Assembly (NCBI GenBank): GCA_017618625.1
Contig: JAFZTV010000019.1
Span: 1-26,537, forward strand
Reading direction: 5' to 3'
Length of the DNA: 26,537 nt
Origin: Bacteroidales bacterium
Lineage (GTDB): Bacteria; Bacteroidota; Bacteroidia; Bacteroidales; P3
This document shows, piece after piece, positions 14,887-22,545 of the stretch (within the stretch, counting starts at the first letter, position 1; each line of letters opens with the position of its first letter). Made by a program: the position numbers and the translations under genes. The notes beneath the pieces were generated by a model. That model saw only the letters and a program-made list of their open reading frames with translations, was not told the DNA's origin and searched no databases.

Positions 14887-15822
14887 ATGAGTATCCAGCC
14901 CATAGAGCCTTTCGTTGCCCCTGAAGAAGGGACCGTGTGCACGGTTGGTATGTTCGACGGAGTGCATCGTGGGCATCAGCTGATACTGCGGCGTTTGCAG
15001 GAGGTGGCTGCCGAGCGTGGTTTGAGGCCTGTGGTGGTGACTTTCGACAGGCATCCGCGTGTGGTGTTGGGTCATATCGACAACGGTTTCCGTCTGCTGA
15101 CGACCAACATGGAGCGTGCCAGACTTTTCGCACAACATGGTATGAGCCATATCGGTGATGTGGAGACGGTGGAGTTCACGCCGGATGTTGCGCGGATGTC
15201 GGCCTGCGAGTTCTATGAGACAGCGCTAAAAGGAGGTTTGAATGTGAAGGTGCTGTTGCTGGGGTACGACAATATGTTCGGCAACAAACAGCGTAACGAC
15301 TTCGACAAACTGGTAGAACTGCCAGGGGTGGAGGTGGTGAGGACCGAGGCGTTATTATGCAACGGAGTGGAGATAAGTTCGACGCAGATACGCAACCGAC
15401 TGATGCAGGGCGATATTGAGGGTGCCAATGCGATGCTGGGTTACCGTTATGCGGTGGAGGGACGTGTCGTTCACGGAAAGGGCGTTGGCCGCACTATCGA
15501 ATTTCCAACTGCCAACGTGGAGTTGAATGACCCGATGAAGGCTATGCCTAAAGAGGGTGTCTATGCTGTGAGGGTGAGGGTGGGAGACTCGCCAGTGGAC
15601 CAGTATGGAATCGCCAACTGGGGAGGTCGTCCCACGCTTGGGGACGAACGTAATGTGCTGGAAGTCCATGTGTTCGGCTGTAAGGAAGACCTGTACGGCA
15701 AAGATATCAAGGTCGCGTTTGAATACCGCATTCGCGAAATCAGTGAGTTTGGTTCGCTCGAAGAACTTTCGCGGCAGATTAGGGCCGACCGTGAACGTGC
15801 AATGAAACTGTTCGGGATATGA
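14887..15822 (+). CDS. ribF: Bifunctional riboflavin kinase / FAD synthetase
   Basis: RibF phosphorylates riboflavin to FMN and adenylates FMN to FAD. The ATG at 14887 gives 311 residues, typical for the family; the in-frame ATG at 14809 lies in the rocD terminator. The N-terminal nucleotidyltransferase domain has GMFDGVHRGH (21-30), VTFDRHPR, LLLGYDNMFG and ISSTQIRNRL. The C-terminal riboflavin kinase domain has GKGVGRTIEFPTANV (about 198-212), GVYAVRV, NWGGRPT and LEVHVFG...DLYGK. All key motifs are intact. Its stop codon overlaps the start of the LRR gene by 4 nt (ATGA), so the two are likely translationally coupled. No clear TAnnTTTG box was found upstream. Confidence 0.97.
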   Translation: MSIQPIEPFVAPEEGTVCTVGMFDGVHRGHQLILRRLQEVAAERGLRPVVVTFDRHPRVVLGHIDNGFRLLTTNMERARLFAQHGMSHIGDVETVEFTPDVARMSACEFYETALKGGLNVKVLLLGYDNMFGNKQRNDFDKLVELPGVEVVRTEALLCNGVEISSTQIRNRLMQGDIEGANAMLGYRYAVEGRVVHGKGVGRTIEFPTANVELNDPMKAMPKEGVYAVRVRVGDSPVDQYGIANWGGRPTLGDERNVLEVHVFGCKEDLYGKDIKVAFEYRIREISEFGSLEELSRQIRADRERAMKLFGI

Positions 15823-16391
15823 GGCGGTTGATGGTGATAATGTTGTTGGTATGCCTGTCGGTCGGTGCATGTGCGCAAACCGACAAGGTGTATAAGTCGC
15901 TGAAGGATGTGAAGCATCCGGAGGATGTGTATATCTTGAAACTGACATATAAGCGGCTGAAGGCGATACCGCCGGAGGTGTTCACTTTCACTAACCTGCG
16001 TGAACTGAATCTGGGGTGTAACTTTATCGACTCTGTGCCGCCTGAGATTGCCAACCTGAAGCACTTGGAGGTGCTCAACATGGAGCGCAACTGGCTGCAC
16101 TACCTGCCCGACGAGATTGGACAGCTGACAAACCTTGTGAAGATTGACCTCAACCGCAACCCGCTTCAGGCACTGCCTGCCTCAATGGCGTCGCTTTCGA
16201 GTCTTGAACGCCTTGTGTTGTGGTCAACGGGGGTGACGGAGCTGCCCGTTACCTTCGTTGCGCTTGACTCGACATTGAAGTTAATAGACTTGCGCGAATG
16301 CTATTTGACGGATGAACAGATGGCGGCAATATGTGAGCTGCTGCCCAGTGTGAAGAAATATTGGAATTTGAGTTGTAATTGTGGGAAGTAG
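15819..16391 (+). CDS. Leucine-rich repeat lipoprotein or exported protein
   Basis: 190 residues with an N-terminal signal peptide (MRRLMVIMLLVCLSVGACAQ). VGAC at 15-18 resembles a lipobox with C18 as the lipidated residue; cleavage after ACA by signal peptidase I is the alternative. Residues 58-145 hold about four leucine-rich repeats of the bacterial type: LRELNLGCNFIDSVPPEI, LEVLNMERNWLHYLPDEI, LVKIDLNRNPLQALPASM and LERLVLWSTGVTELP. The C-terminus is short and contains two Cys (SCNCGK). LRR proteins mediate protein-protein contacts; the partner is unknown. It overlaps ribF by 4 nt. Its TAG stop directly abuts a 7-nt repeat array, and the last codons may have been affected by that array. 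Confidence 0.88.
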   Translation: MRRLMVIMLLVCLSVGACAQTDKVYKSLKDVKHPEDVYILKLTYKRLKAIPPEVFTFTNLRELNLGCNFIDSVPPEIANLKHLEVLNMERNWLHYLPDEIGQLTNLVKIDLNRNPLQALPASMASLSSLERLVLWSTGVTELPVTFVALDSTLKLIDLRECYLTDEQMAAICELLPSVKKYWNLSCNCGK

Positions 16392-16426
16392 TGGTCAGTG
16401 GTCAGTGGTTAGTGGTCGGTGGTGGC
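16392..16426. repeat. 7-nt tandem array after the LRR gene
   Basis: Five consecutive heptamers starting right after the LRR stop codon: TGGTCAG twice, then TGGTTAG, TGGTCGG and TGGTGGC. The GTGGTCA-type core recurs in the mutS2 array. Confidence 0.88.
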
Positions 16427-16472
16427 AATTCAATGATATAACATATCAAAATAAAAAAGTATCAACAATTAT

Positions 16473-17291
16473 CTGAACATAGCATTATACCAGCAGGATA
16501 TTGTATGGAACGACCGGCGAGCCAACTATGACCTTGTGCGCGACAGATTGGCGACACTTGCCGAACCTGTCGATATAATCGTTCTGCCCGAGACTTTCTC
16601 GTGCGGCTTTGGCGACAATATGGTGGAGATGGCTGAGTCGCAGGAAGGACTGTCGATGGAGTTTGCTTTGCAGATGGCGCGGGAACACGACGCCTTGTTT
16701 GTCGCAACATGGCCTGTGAGGGAAGGAGAACATGTTTATAACCGCCTGCATTGGGTGCGTCCTGATGGCTCTTTCGGAACATACGACAAGGGGCACACTT
16801 TCCGTGTGAGCGGCGAGGCTGACATTATTGCCCGCGGTACCGAGCGTTGTGTTTTCGAGTGGCGCGGATGGGGCATCAAGCCTGCCGTATGCTACGACTT
16901 GCGTTTCCCCAAATGGCTGCGTAACGGAGTGAGGGAGTCGGAACGGCCAAAGCTGCCCACAGACGGAGTGTCGATGTGTGACGAGGCGATTGGTTTGGAT
17001 TACGACCTTATGATTGTCTGTGCCAACTGGCCGGGCTCGCGCTTTGAGGCGTGGAAGACATTGATCAGGGCTCGCGCCATAGAGAATCTGTCGTATGTGG
17101 TGGGTGTGAACCGTGTGGGAAAGGACGGTGCTGACATAGGGTATACTGGAAATTCAGTAGCCGTAGATTATAAAGGACTGCCTATCGCAGAATGTGAAGC
17201 TGGTAAAGAACAGTTGCTGACCGCTCAACTGGATAAGGGTTCGCTTGAGAAATTCCGGCAGCACTGGCCGTTTTATTTGGATTTTGATTGA
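16473..17291 (+). CDS. Nitrilase-superfamily amidase (omega-amidase/YafV type), non-canonical start
   Basis: Such enzymes hydrolyse 2-oxoglutaramate or related omega-amides to the 2-oxoacid and ammonia. The catalytic Glu-Lys-Cys triad is visible as VLPETFSCGF, YDKGHTF and PAVCYDLRFP (E40, K106, C140 counted from the CTG at 16473). ANWPGSRFEAWKTLIRARAIEN and VGVNRVGKDG also fit. The first good bacterial start codon in frame is GTG at 16536, but residues NIALYQQDIVWNDRRANYDL upstream of it are clearly homologous to the first beta strand of the family and must be translated. The frame is open back to 16455 without ATG, GTG or TTG; CTG 16473 or ATC 16461 are the best candidates, and I chose CTG. 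There is also an insert of about 15-20 residues after FPKWLRN. The enzyme is probably cytoplasmic. Confidence 0.88.
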   Translation: MNIALYQQDIVWNDRRANYDLVRDRLATLAEPVDIIVLPETFSCGFGDNMVEMAESQEGLSMEFALQMAREHDALFVATWPVREGEHVYNRLHWVRPDGSFGTYDKGHTFRVSGEADIIARGTERCVFEWRGWGIKPAVCYDLRFPKWLRNGVRESERPKLPTDGVSMCDEAIGLDYDLMIVCANWPGSRFEAWKTLIRARAIENLSYVVGVNRVGKDGADIGYTGNSVAVDYKGLPIAECEAGKEQLLTAQLDKGSLEKFRQHWPFYLDFD

Positions 17292-17299
17292 TGGCTTTC

Positions 17300-17362
17300 G
17301 TGAATAGTGAATGGTGAATAGTGAATAGACAATAGTAGTTAGTGGATATCAGTCAGCAGTTA
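17300..17362. repeat. 7-nt tandem array between the amidase gene and mutS2
   Basis: Nine heptamers in phase: GTGAATA/GTGAATG in the first four units, then GACAATA, GTAGTTA, GTGGATA, TCAGTCA and GCAGTTA. It fills most of the 113-nt gap between the two genes. Confidence 0.85.
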
Positions 17363-17404
17363 GAAAACGTATAAACATCGAACGTATCAACAGTAGTAAA
17401 TCTT

Positions 17405-19849
17405 TTGACAAATATAGAACATAAACTTGGTTTTGACCGGATAAAGGAGATGGTGGCTGCGCAGTGCAGCAATACGCTGGCTTCGCAGATGGCTCGGGAT
17501 ATGGGCTTCCAGAGTGGTCGTGACCGCATTGTACGTGATTTGCAGCAGGTGGAGGAGTTCCGTCAGATACTATTGCTCGACAACGGTTTCCCAGCGCAGG
17601 ACTTCACTGACATGACCTCGACGCTTGAGCATTTGCGTATCGGCAACACCGTCATGGAACTGCCGGAACTGTTCAATCTCAAATGTTCGCTACATACAAT
17701 CTCCGACTGCGTCAAGTTCTTTTCCAGAGAAGAAGCGTCAGAGAAATACCCGCAGCTGCACGAACTAGCTTTTCATATTGCCCATGACCCGCTGTTGCTG
17801 CGTGTCCTGGACAAAACTATTGATGACAAAGGCGAGATTTACGACAATGCATCGGAGACACTTCTAGAAATACGCCGCCAGATTGCGCGCAAACGAGGCG
17901 AGGTTGATGTTCAGCTCTCGCGTTCGCTCAATCACGCCAAGCGTGAAGGGTGGGCACCGGAAAACGCCGAGATAACCATTCGTAACGGACGTATGGTTAT
18001 ACCGATGCTCGACACCCACCGCCGCAAGATACGTGGTCTCATACACGATGAGTCGGCCACGCGCCAAACCGCATATCTCGAACCTTCGGAGGTGGTGGAG
18101 CTGAATAACGATTTGCGAGAACTGGAGTTTGCCGAACGGCATGAGATTCAGAAGATAATACTCAGGATATGCGACCAGATAAGGCCGCGCATAGACTCGA
18201 TGGTCAACGACTACTGGGTGTTGGCGAGGTTTGACTTTATCCGTGCCAAGGCTATGTTTGCCTTGCGTATCAACGCTGCGGTGCCGCGGGTTGTAGAAAG
18301 AACGATGGCCGACTGGCTCGACGCACGACACCCGTTGCTATATCTGCAGCGGATGGAATCGGGTGGGGGAGATGTGGTTCCGTTTAACCTTAAGCTCGAC
18401 GAAGACAGCAGAATACTAATAATCTCGGGGCCCAACGCCGGAGGTAAGTCGGTATGCTTGAAAGCCATCGGTTTGATACAGTATATGTTGCAGTGCGGTC
18501 TGCCAGTCCCTTGCAAGGACACTTCGGAGTTCGGGGTGTTCGATAAACTGTTTATTGACATAGGAGACGAGCAGTCGATAGAATCGGATTTGAGTACCTA
18601 TACTTCGCATCTGCAGAACTTGCGGAGGCTGCTTGATGTGGCTGACAGAAGCACGCTTTTCCTGCTCGATGAACTTGGTGGCGGCACCGAGCCGCGTTCA
18701 GGTTGTGCCATAGCAGAGGCGTTGCTCGAAGAGTTGTGCAGGCGAGGCTCGTTCGGGGTGGTGACAACCCATTTTGCAGACTTGAAGTTGTTGGCTGATA
18801 GACACGATGCCATTGTCAACGGCGCCATGTTGTTCGATACCGATAATATGCGACCGCTTTACCGATTGGCGGTAGGACATCCGGGTTCGTCGTTTGCCTT
18901 CGAGATAGCCACTAATATTGGATTTCCAAAATCGATACTGGATGCCGCTGGCGAAAAGGTTGGTCACGAGATGCTCAACTTCGAGCACCAACTGCAGCAG
19001 ATTGAACTAGATAAGCAGGAAATAGCTCGAAAACAGGCAGAACTCGACGCCGCCGACAAGTTCTTGAACGAGGTGATTGAGAAATATCAGACGTTGAGAG
19101 ACAGTCTTGAATCGCGCAAACGTGAGATACTAACCGAGGCTCGAACCGAGGCAAAGGAGATTATTGCGGGTGCCAACCGTGCCGTTGAGCAGACCATTAG
19201 CGACATCAAGAAAGCGCAGGCCGAGCGTCAGAAGACCATTGAGGCCCGCAAGCGACTGGAAAAGAAAGCAGAGGAGTTGGAAGAGAGGGGTCGGCAGTCG
19301 GAGGTCAGCGAGCAGCAGACATCAGTTGGCAGTCGGCGGTCGATGGTTGACAGTCAGCATTCTGCGGTCAGTGGTCAGCCGGTAACTGTCGGAGATATTG
19401 TTAAGTTTGTCGATATGGATACATTCGCCCAAGTAATTGAGTTGAAGGGAAAGAAAGCTGTGGTGGAAAGCAATTCAGTGAGAATGACAATATCCCTCGA
19501 CCGTCTGGTTAAGACCGAGAAGAAGAGCGTACCTGTGGATAAGTCGTCGCAAAAGGGAAGTCGTTTTCAGTCGATATACGATGACATAAATGAAAAACGC
19601 AAGTATTTCAACCCCACGCTAGACCTTCGAGGTCACCGTGCCGAGGAGGCTCTTTCGGAACTGCAACATTTCCTTGATGAGGCGCAATTGCTGGGAGAGC
19701 GGGAGTTGCGCATTTTGCACGGCAAAGGTTACGGTATATTGAAAACTATAATCCGCGAGCAACTGCAAGCCAACAAAGAGGTGCAGTCGTTCCATTCGGA
19801 GCGTCTTGAACTAGGCGGTGACGGAATAACAGTCGTACACCTGCATTAA
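17405..19849 (+). CDS. mutS2: MutS2 family protein (ATPase plus Smr domain)
   Basis: MutS2 proteins bind branched DNA or collided ribosomes; they act in recombination control and ribosome rescue rather than mismatch repair. The chain has 814 residues from a TTG at 17405 (MTNIEHKLGFDRIKEM, matching the usual family N-terminus); no ATG is available in frame upstream. The core ATPase has Walker A GPNAGGKS (342-349), Walker B LFLLDELGGGTEP with D422, and TTHFADLKLLADRH. A long coiled coil follows (about 520-630), then a short KOW-like segment VGDIVKFVDMDTFAQVIELK. The C-terminal Smr domain (about 739-814) has LDLRGHRAEEAL and LHGKGYGILK, so nuclease-type residues are retained. Between coiled coil and KOW-like segment lies a roughly 30-residue Ser/Gln/Arg-rich insert encoded by a 7-nt array. 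Confidence 0.95.
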   Translation: MTNIEHKLGFDRIKEMVAAQCSNTLASQMARDMGFQSGRDRIVRDLQQVEEFRQILLLDNGFPAQDFTDMTSTLEHLRIGNTVMELPELFNLKCSLHTISDCVKFFSREEASEKYPQLHELAFHIAHDPLLLRVLDKTIDDKGEIYDNASETLLEIRRQIARKRGEVDVQLSRSLNHAKREGWAPENAEITIRNGRMVIPMLDTHRRKIRGLIHDESATRQTAYLEPSEVVELNNDLRELEFAERHEIQKIILRICDQIRPRIDSMVNDYWVLARFDFIRAKAMFALRINAAVPRVVERTMADWLDARHPLLYLQRMESGGGDVVPFNLKLDEDSRILIISGPNAGGKSVCLKAIGLIQYMLQCGLPVPCKDTSEFGVFDKLFIDIGDEQSIESDLSTYTSHLQNLRRLLDVADRSTLFLLDELGGGTEPRSGCAIAEALLEELCRRGSFGVVTTHFADLKLLADRHDAIVNGAMLFDTDNMRPLYRLAVGHPGSSFAFEIATNIGFPKSILDAAGEKVGHEMLNFEHQLQQIELDKQEIARKQAELDAADKFLNEVIEKYQTLRDSLESRKREILTEARTEAKEIIAGANRAVEQTISDIKKAQAERQKTIEARKRLEKKAEELEERGRQSEVSEQQTSVGSRRSMVDSQHSAVSGQPVTVGDIVKFVDMDTFAQVIELKGKKAVVESNSVRMTISLDRLVKTEKKSVPVDKSSQKGSRFQSIYDDINEKRKYFNPTLDLRGHRAEEALSELQHFLDEAQLLGERELRILHGKGYGILKTIIREQLQANKEVQSFHSERLELGGDGITVVHLH
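19289..19379. repeat. 7-nt tandem array inside mutS2
   Basis: About thirteen heptamers in phase, most of the type AGTCGGC, GGTCAGC, GGTTGAC or GGTCAGT. The translation is a Ser/Gln/Val/Arg-rich insert after the coiled coil. The array uses the same GTCAG-type core as the intergenic array at 16392. Confidence 0.85.
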
Positions 19850-19862
19850 CGCAATTAAAAGT

Positions 19863-21146
19863 TTAGGCAGTTACGCAATCGACAAACTCCCCTAGTTTGT
19901 ATAGGTTGAAAAGGGTGAGCGTGAATCCACGTCCGCGTTTGAACCGCTTTTCAAGACATTTTTTTGTCATGTGGTGCCATAGGCGGACAGCCCAAGTTAT
20001 ATTCATTTTACGCACTTTGCGGTATGTCCGTAGCAGTCGAACGGACTCGTCAAAGGCCGGTTCGTTAACAAAATGTCTTATGGTTACAAGGTTCTTTATG
20101 GATTCGACGGTTTTGTTCAGGAATTGCTCATTGGTGTCAATATCGCCATTTACGACGGCGTTGTCGATGTGTTTTATACGAATTGAGAATTGCTTCAACC
20201 TGTACCCGAAAAGAGTGTCTTCGTGCCCATAGCCGGAGATTCGTTCGTCGAAACGTATGCGCTCGAAGATGTCGCGGCGAATCACGAAGTTGTTTGTCAT
20301 AAATGACAGGTATGGCTCTTTGTTGCGTTCTTCTGCGTTTTTTTTGCCTTCCACACGTTTGCCGTACATCCATCGTAGCCGATGCTCTCGATCCTTGTAG
20401 CTGTCGTCATAGATGCTTCCGCCTACTATAACTTCGCTGTTTTGGTGCAGGGAGTCTGAGTATTTTTTGAGAAATCCTTTGGGGATAGTCAGGCAGTCGT
20501 CGTCGAGGAAAAGCAGAAAATCGCCGGCGGTATGGTTCAGGAATAGGTTTCGTATTTTGGCCCTTCCTACATTTTGTTCCAACTTCACATATTTCACAAA
20601 CCGTTCTATTTCCGCATTTTTTGCAATGTATTCGTCTTTTGAGCCATCATCAATACAAACTATTTCAACATTGCATTGTGTTTTGGATGCTTCGTCATGC
20701 AGCCTGCTTATCAGTGGCCTCACATCGTAGTTGTATATCGGTATGCAGATTGAAATGGAGATATGCTTTTTGCTGCCGAATAACGGCCAGTTTCTGTCAT
20801 CGAACCAGTCAGACATCTTCTCTTGGGCTTGATTCTCTACTTCGTCGGTGATATGTATGGCCACCGTACCCAATGCGGCCATGAGAACTCCCAGGTCGTC
20901 GGTAAAGCCCGCCATTGGGATTAGATCTGGAACCAAGTCAACCGGGAGTATGAAGTATCCCAGGGCACCGGCGATAACGCTTTTGGCCCATGCCGGTGTT
21001 TCCTTGCTCATTAACGCATAGTAGAGCTTAAGGGCGGTAAATATAACCTTGCCTCCCGCTTTTTGAGCAAATTTCTTGTTTTTTGTCCAGAAACTTTCCT
21101 CGCTATAATGAGCCTTGTATTTTTCGTAATCGACGCTCTCTCCCAT
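19863..21146 (-). CDS. Fusion of DUF1232 (YkvA) domain with family 2 glycosyltransferase
   Basis: 427 residues. The N-terminal part (about 25-115) is a DUF1232/YkvA domain, recognised by GALGYFILPVDLVPDLIPM (60-78), FTDDLGVLMAALG (81-93) and the following amphipathic helix ending KMSDWF. From residue 129 a GT-A-type glycosyltransferase begins: ISICIPIYNYDVRPLISRLH, CIDDGS (164-169), NVGRAKIRN (192-200), the metal-binding FLDDDC (213-218; D215-D217), FMTNNFVIRR (282-291) and SGYGHEDTLFGYRL (304-317) with the acidic ED pair expected near the acceptor. The remainder (about 340-427) is basic and helical. YkvA domains are small membrane-associated modules of unknown role, so it may anchor the transferase at the inner membrane (inference). 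Acceptor and sugar are unknown. The gene converges on mutS2 with a 13-nt gap and no hairpin. Confidence 0.9.
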   Translation of the reverse strand: MGESVDYEKYKAHYSEESFWTKNKKFAQKAGGKVIFTALKLYYALMSKETPAWAKSVIAGALGYFILPVDLVPDLIPMAGFTDDLGVLMAALGTVAIHITDEVENQAQEKMSDWFDDRNWPLFGSKKHISISICIPIYNYDVRPLISRLHDEASKTQCNVEIVCIDDGSKDEYIAKNAEIERFVKYVKLEQNVGRAKIRNLFLNHTAGDFLLFLDDDCLTIPKGFLKKYSDSLHQNSEVIVGGSIYDDSYKDREHRLRWMYGKRVEGKKNAEERNKEPYLSFMTNNFVIRRDIFERIRFDERISGYGHEDTLFGYRLKQFSIRIKHIDNAVVNGDIDTNEQFLNKTVESIKNLVTIRHFVNEPAFDESVRLLRTYRKVRKMNITWAVRLWHHMTKKCLEKRFKRGRGFTLTLFNLYKLGEFVDCVTA

Positions 21147-21180
21147 GTGGTTTTGAATCGGTGGGTGGGTTGTGATTGGA

Positions 21181-21213
21181 AAAAAGTCTGCCGTTTTGCG
21201 CGGCAGACTTTTT
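21181..21213 (-). terminator. Rho-independent terminator of the C1 peptidase operon
   Basis: A perfect 13-bp stem (AAAAAGTCTGCCG with CGGCAGACTTTTT) and 7-nt loop, lying 24 nt past the stop of the downstream peptidase gene. The A/T ends of the stem supply a U-run on either strand. It separates this operon from the YkvA-GT2 gene. Confidence 0.9.
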
Positions 21214-21236
21214 GATGTTCAGGAGGCTTTGACCAT

Positions 21237-22517
21237 TTATTTTTTCTTGCCTTTCTTTTTGTCCTCTTTTGCTTTCTTTGTAGAAGCATTGTCCTGAATG
21301 CCAAGTTTCACGCGGATGGATTCCGGTATGGCATCTTTGTGGACTACGATGTTCATGGTCTTGTAGCGCACGAATGCTTTGGAGGCATAGAATATGCCGT
21401 GATATTCACCATAGTCGCCCCACGAGTTTTTAACCATATAGTATTCGTTGCCTATTTGGTCTTTTGCCTTACCGTAAATCAACATGCCGTGGTCATCGGT
21501 GGTCTCCCAGTTGTCGAAAGCCTGCTGGCGTTCTTCCTGAGTGACCCAACGCTGCGGTGTGGGATGTTTTGCAGCCTCATCAGCTATTTCGCTGGCATTC
21601 ATTCCGCTCCAGCGCGACTGGTCGCTGCCGACGCCGACTTTCTTGCCGTCGGTTTCAGGCAGTACGCAGAATCCTTTGCGAACACCCATGCGGAATCCCT
21701 GTTCGCTCACGTCGCTGCCCCAAGCTACGGTGTAGCCGTTATCGACAGCATAGTCGAAAATGTCCATCATTTCGTCCAGCGGCACGTTGTAGCTCAAGCC
21801 CCAACGCCAGTTGTCCTGGATTTCAAGCACAAACTGCTGGTAGAAAGGATGGTGGGTGAACGATGTGATGCTCACATAGTCGTCGGGGTTGAGGCCGAGG
21901 CTTTCATAGAAGCTCTGGGGGGTGTATTCCTTGCCTTCGTATTTGAATTTTTCGGGGGCTTTGCCGAGGTATATCTCGTGGACTGCACGTATGGCTTTCT
22001 TCCACATGGCCTCGCCATCAAGTCCGCTTTGTAGTTTTTTCAGTTTCTCGTTCTTGGCGATGGCGTTTACAATGGCGTCGGTGATAGCGCTCAGCTCGGT
22101 ATGGTTGGAAAGAGTGTCGCCATACATTGCACCGGGGCGCATAACCTCTTCGGGTACCAAGCCGAAGGTTCTCATACCGTAAAGTACATCGTTGAATGCT
22201 CCGCCCTGGCTGAAGCTCACGTCGCCATGGGTGCGGACGGCGGCAGCCGCACGGTCATTGTAGGTGTTTGCCACGATGAACATCTCGCTCAGGTCGTAGG
22301 TGCCTTTCTCCATTCGGAGCAGTTCGCTTTCGAGGAAGGCGAGTCCGCTGTAGCACCAGCAAGTGCCGGCATTGTTCTGGTTTTTGACAGAGGTGATGGG
22401 TAATTCCTTGATGATTTCGAATTTGTAGCCCTCATCCTCGTCGGTTTTGTCTTGGTCTTGTGCAAACGCAGGAGCGCAAAGCACAGCAACTGCCAATAAT
22501 GCAAAAAGTTTTTTCAT
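21237..22517 (-). CDS. Exported C1 (papain-like, aminopeptidase C-type) cysteine peptidase
   Basis: The ATG at 22517 gives 426 residues with a good signal peptide (MKKLFALLAVAVLCAPAFAQ); the longer frame from 22562 overlaps the upstream gene and lacks signal-peptide form. Catalytic positions are Q47 and C53 in NQNNAGTCWCYSG, H343 in DDHGMLIYG and N364 in VKNSWGDYG. The architecture fits the bleomycin hydrolase/PepC (C1B) branch, as does the large helical insert between the Cys and His regions. The C-terminus is very Lys-rich (KKAKEDKKKGKKK) and replaces the usual PepC tail. It follows another C1 peptidase by 28 nt and is probably co-transcribed with it. It should act in the periplasm or outside the cell on peptides; specificity is not known. 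Confidence 0.92.
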   Translation of the reverse strand: MKKLFALLAVAVLCAPAFAQDQDKTDEDEGYKFEIIKELPITSVKNQNNAGTCWCYSGLAFLESELLRMEKGTYDLSEMFIVANTYNDRAAAAVRTHGDVSFSQGGAFNDVLYGMRTFGLVPEEVMRPGAMYGDTLSNHTELSAITDAIVNAIAKNEKLKKLQSGLDGEAMWKKAIRAVHEIYLGKAPEKFKYEGKEYTPQSFYESLGLNPDDYVSITSFTHHPFYQQFVLEIQDNWRWGLSYNVPLDEMMDIFDYAVDNGYTVAWGSDVSEQGFRMGVRKGFCVLPETDGKKVGVGSDQSRWSGMNASEIADEAAKHPTPQRWVTQEERQQAFDNWETTDDHGMLIYGKAKDQIGNEYYMVKNSWGDYGEYHGIFYASKAFVRYKTMNIVVHKDAIPESIRVKLGIQDNASTKKAKEDKKKGKKK

Positions 22518-22545
22518 TGTTATATAATTTTGTTTTACGTTAATC

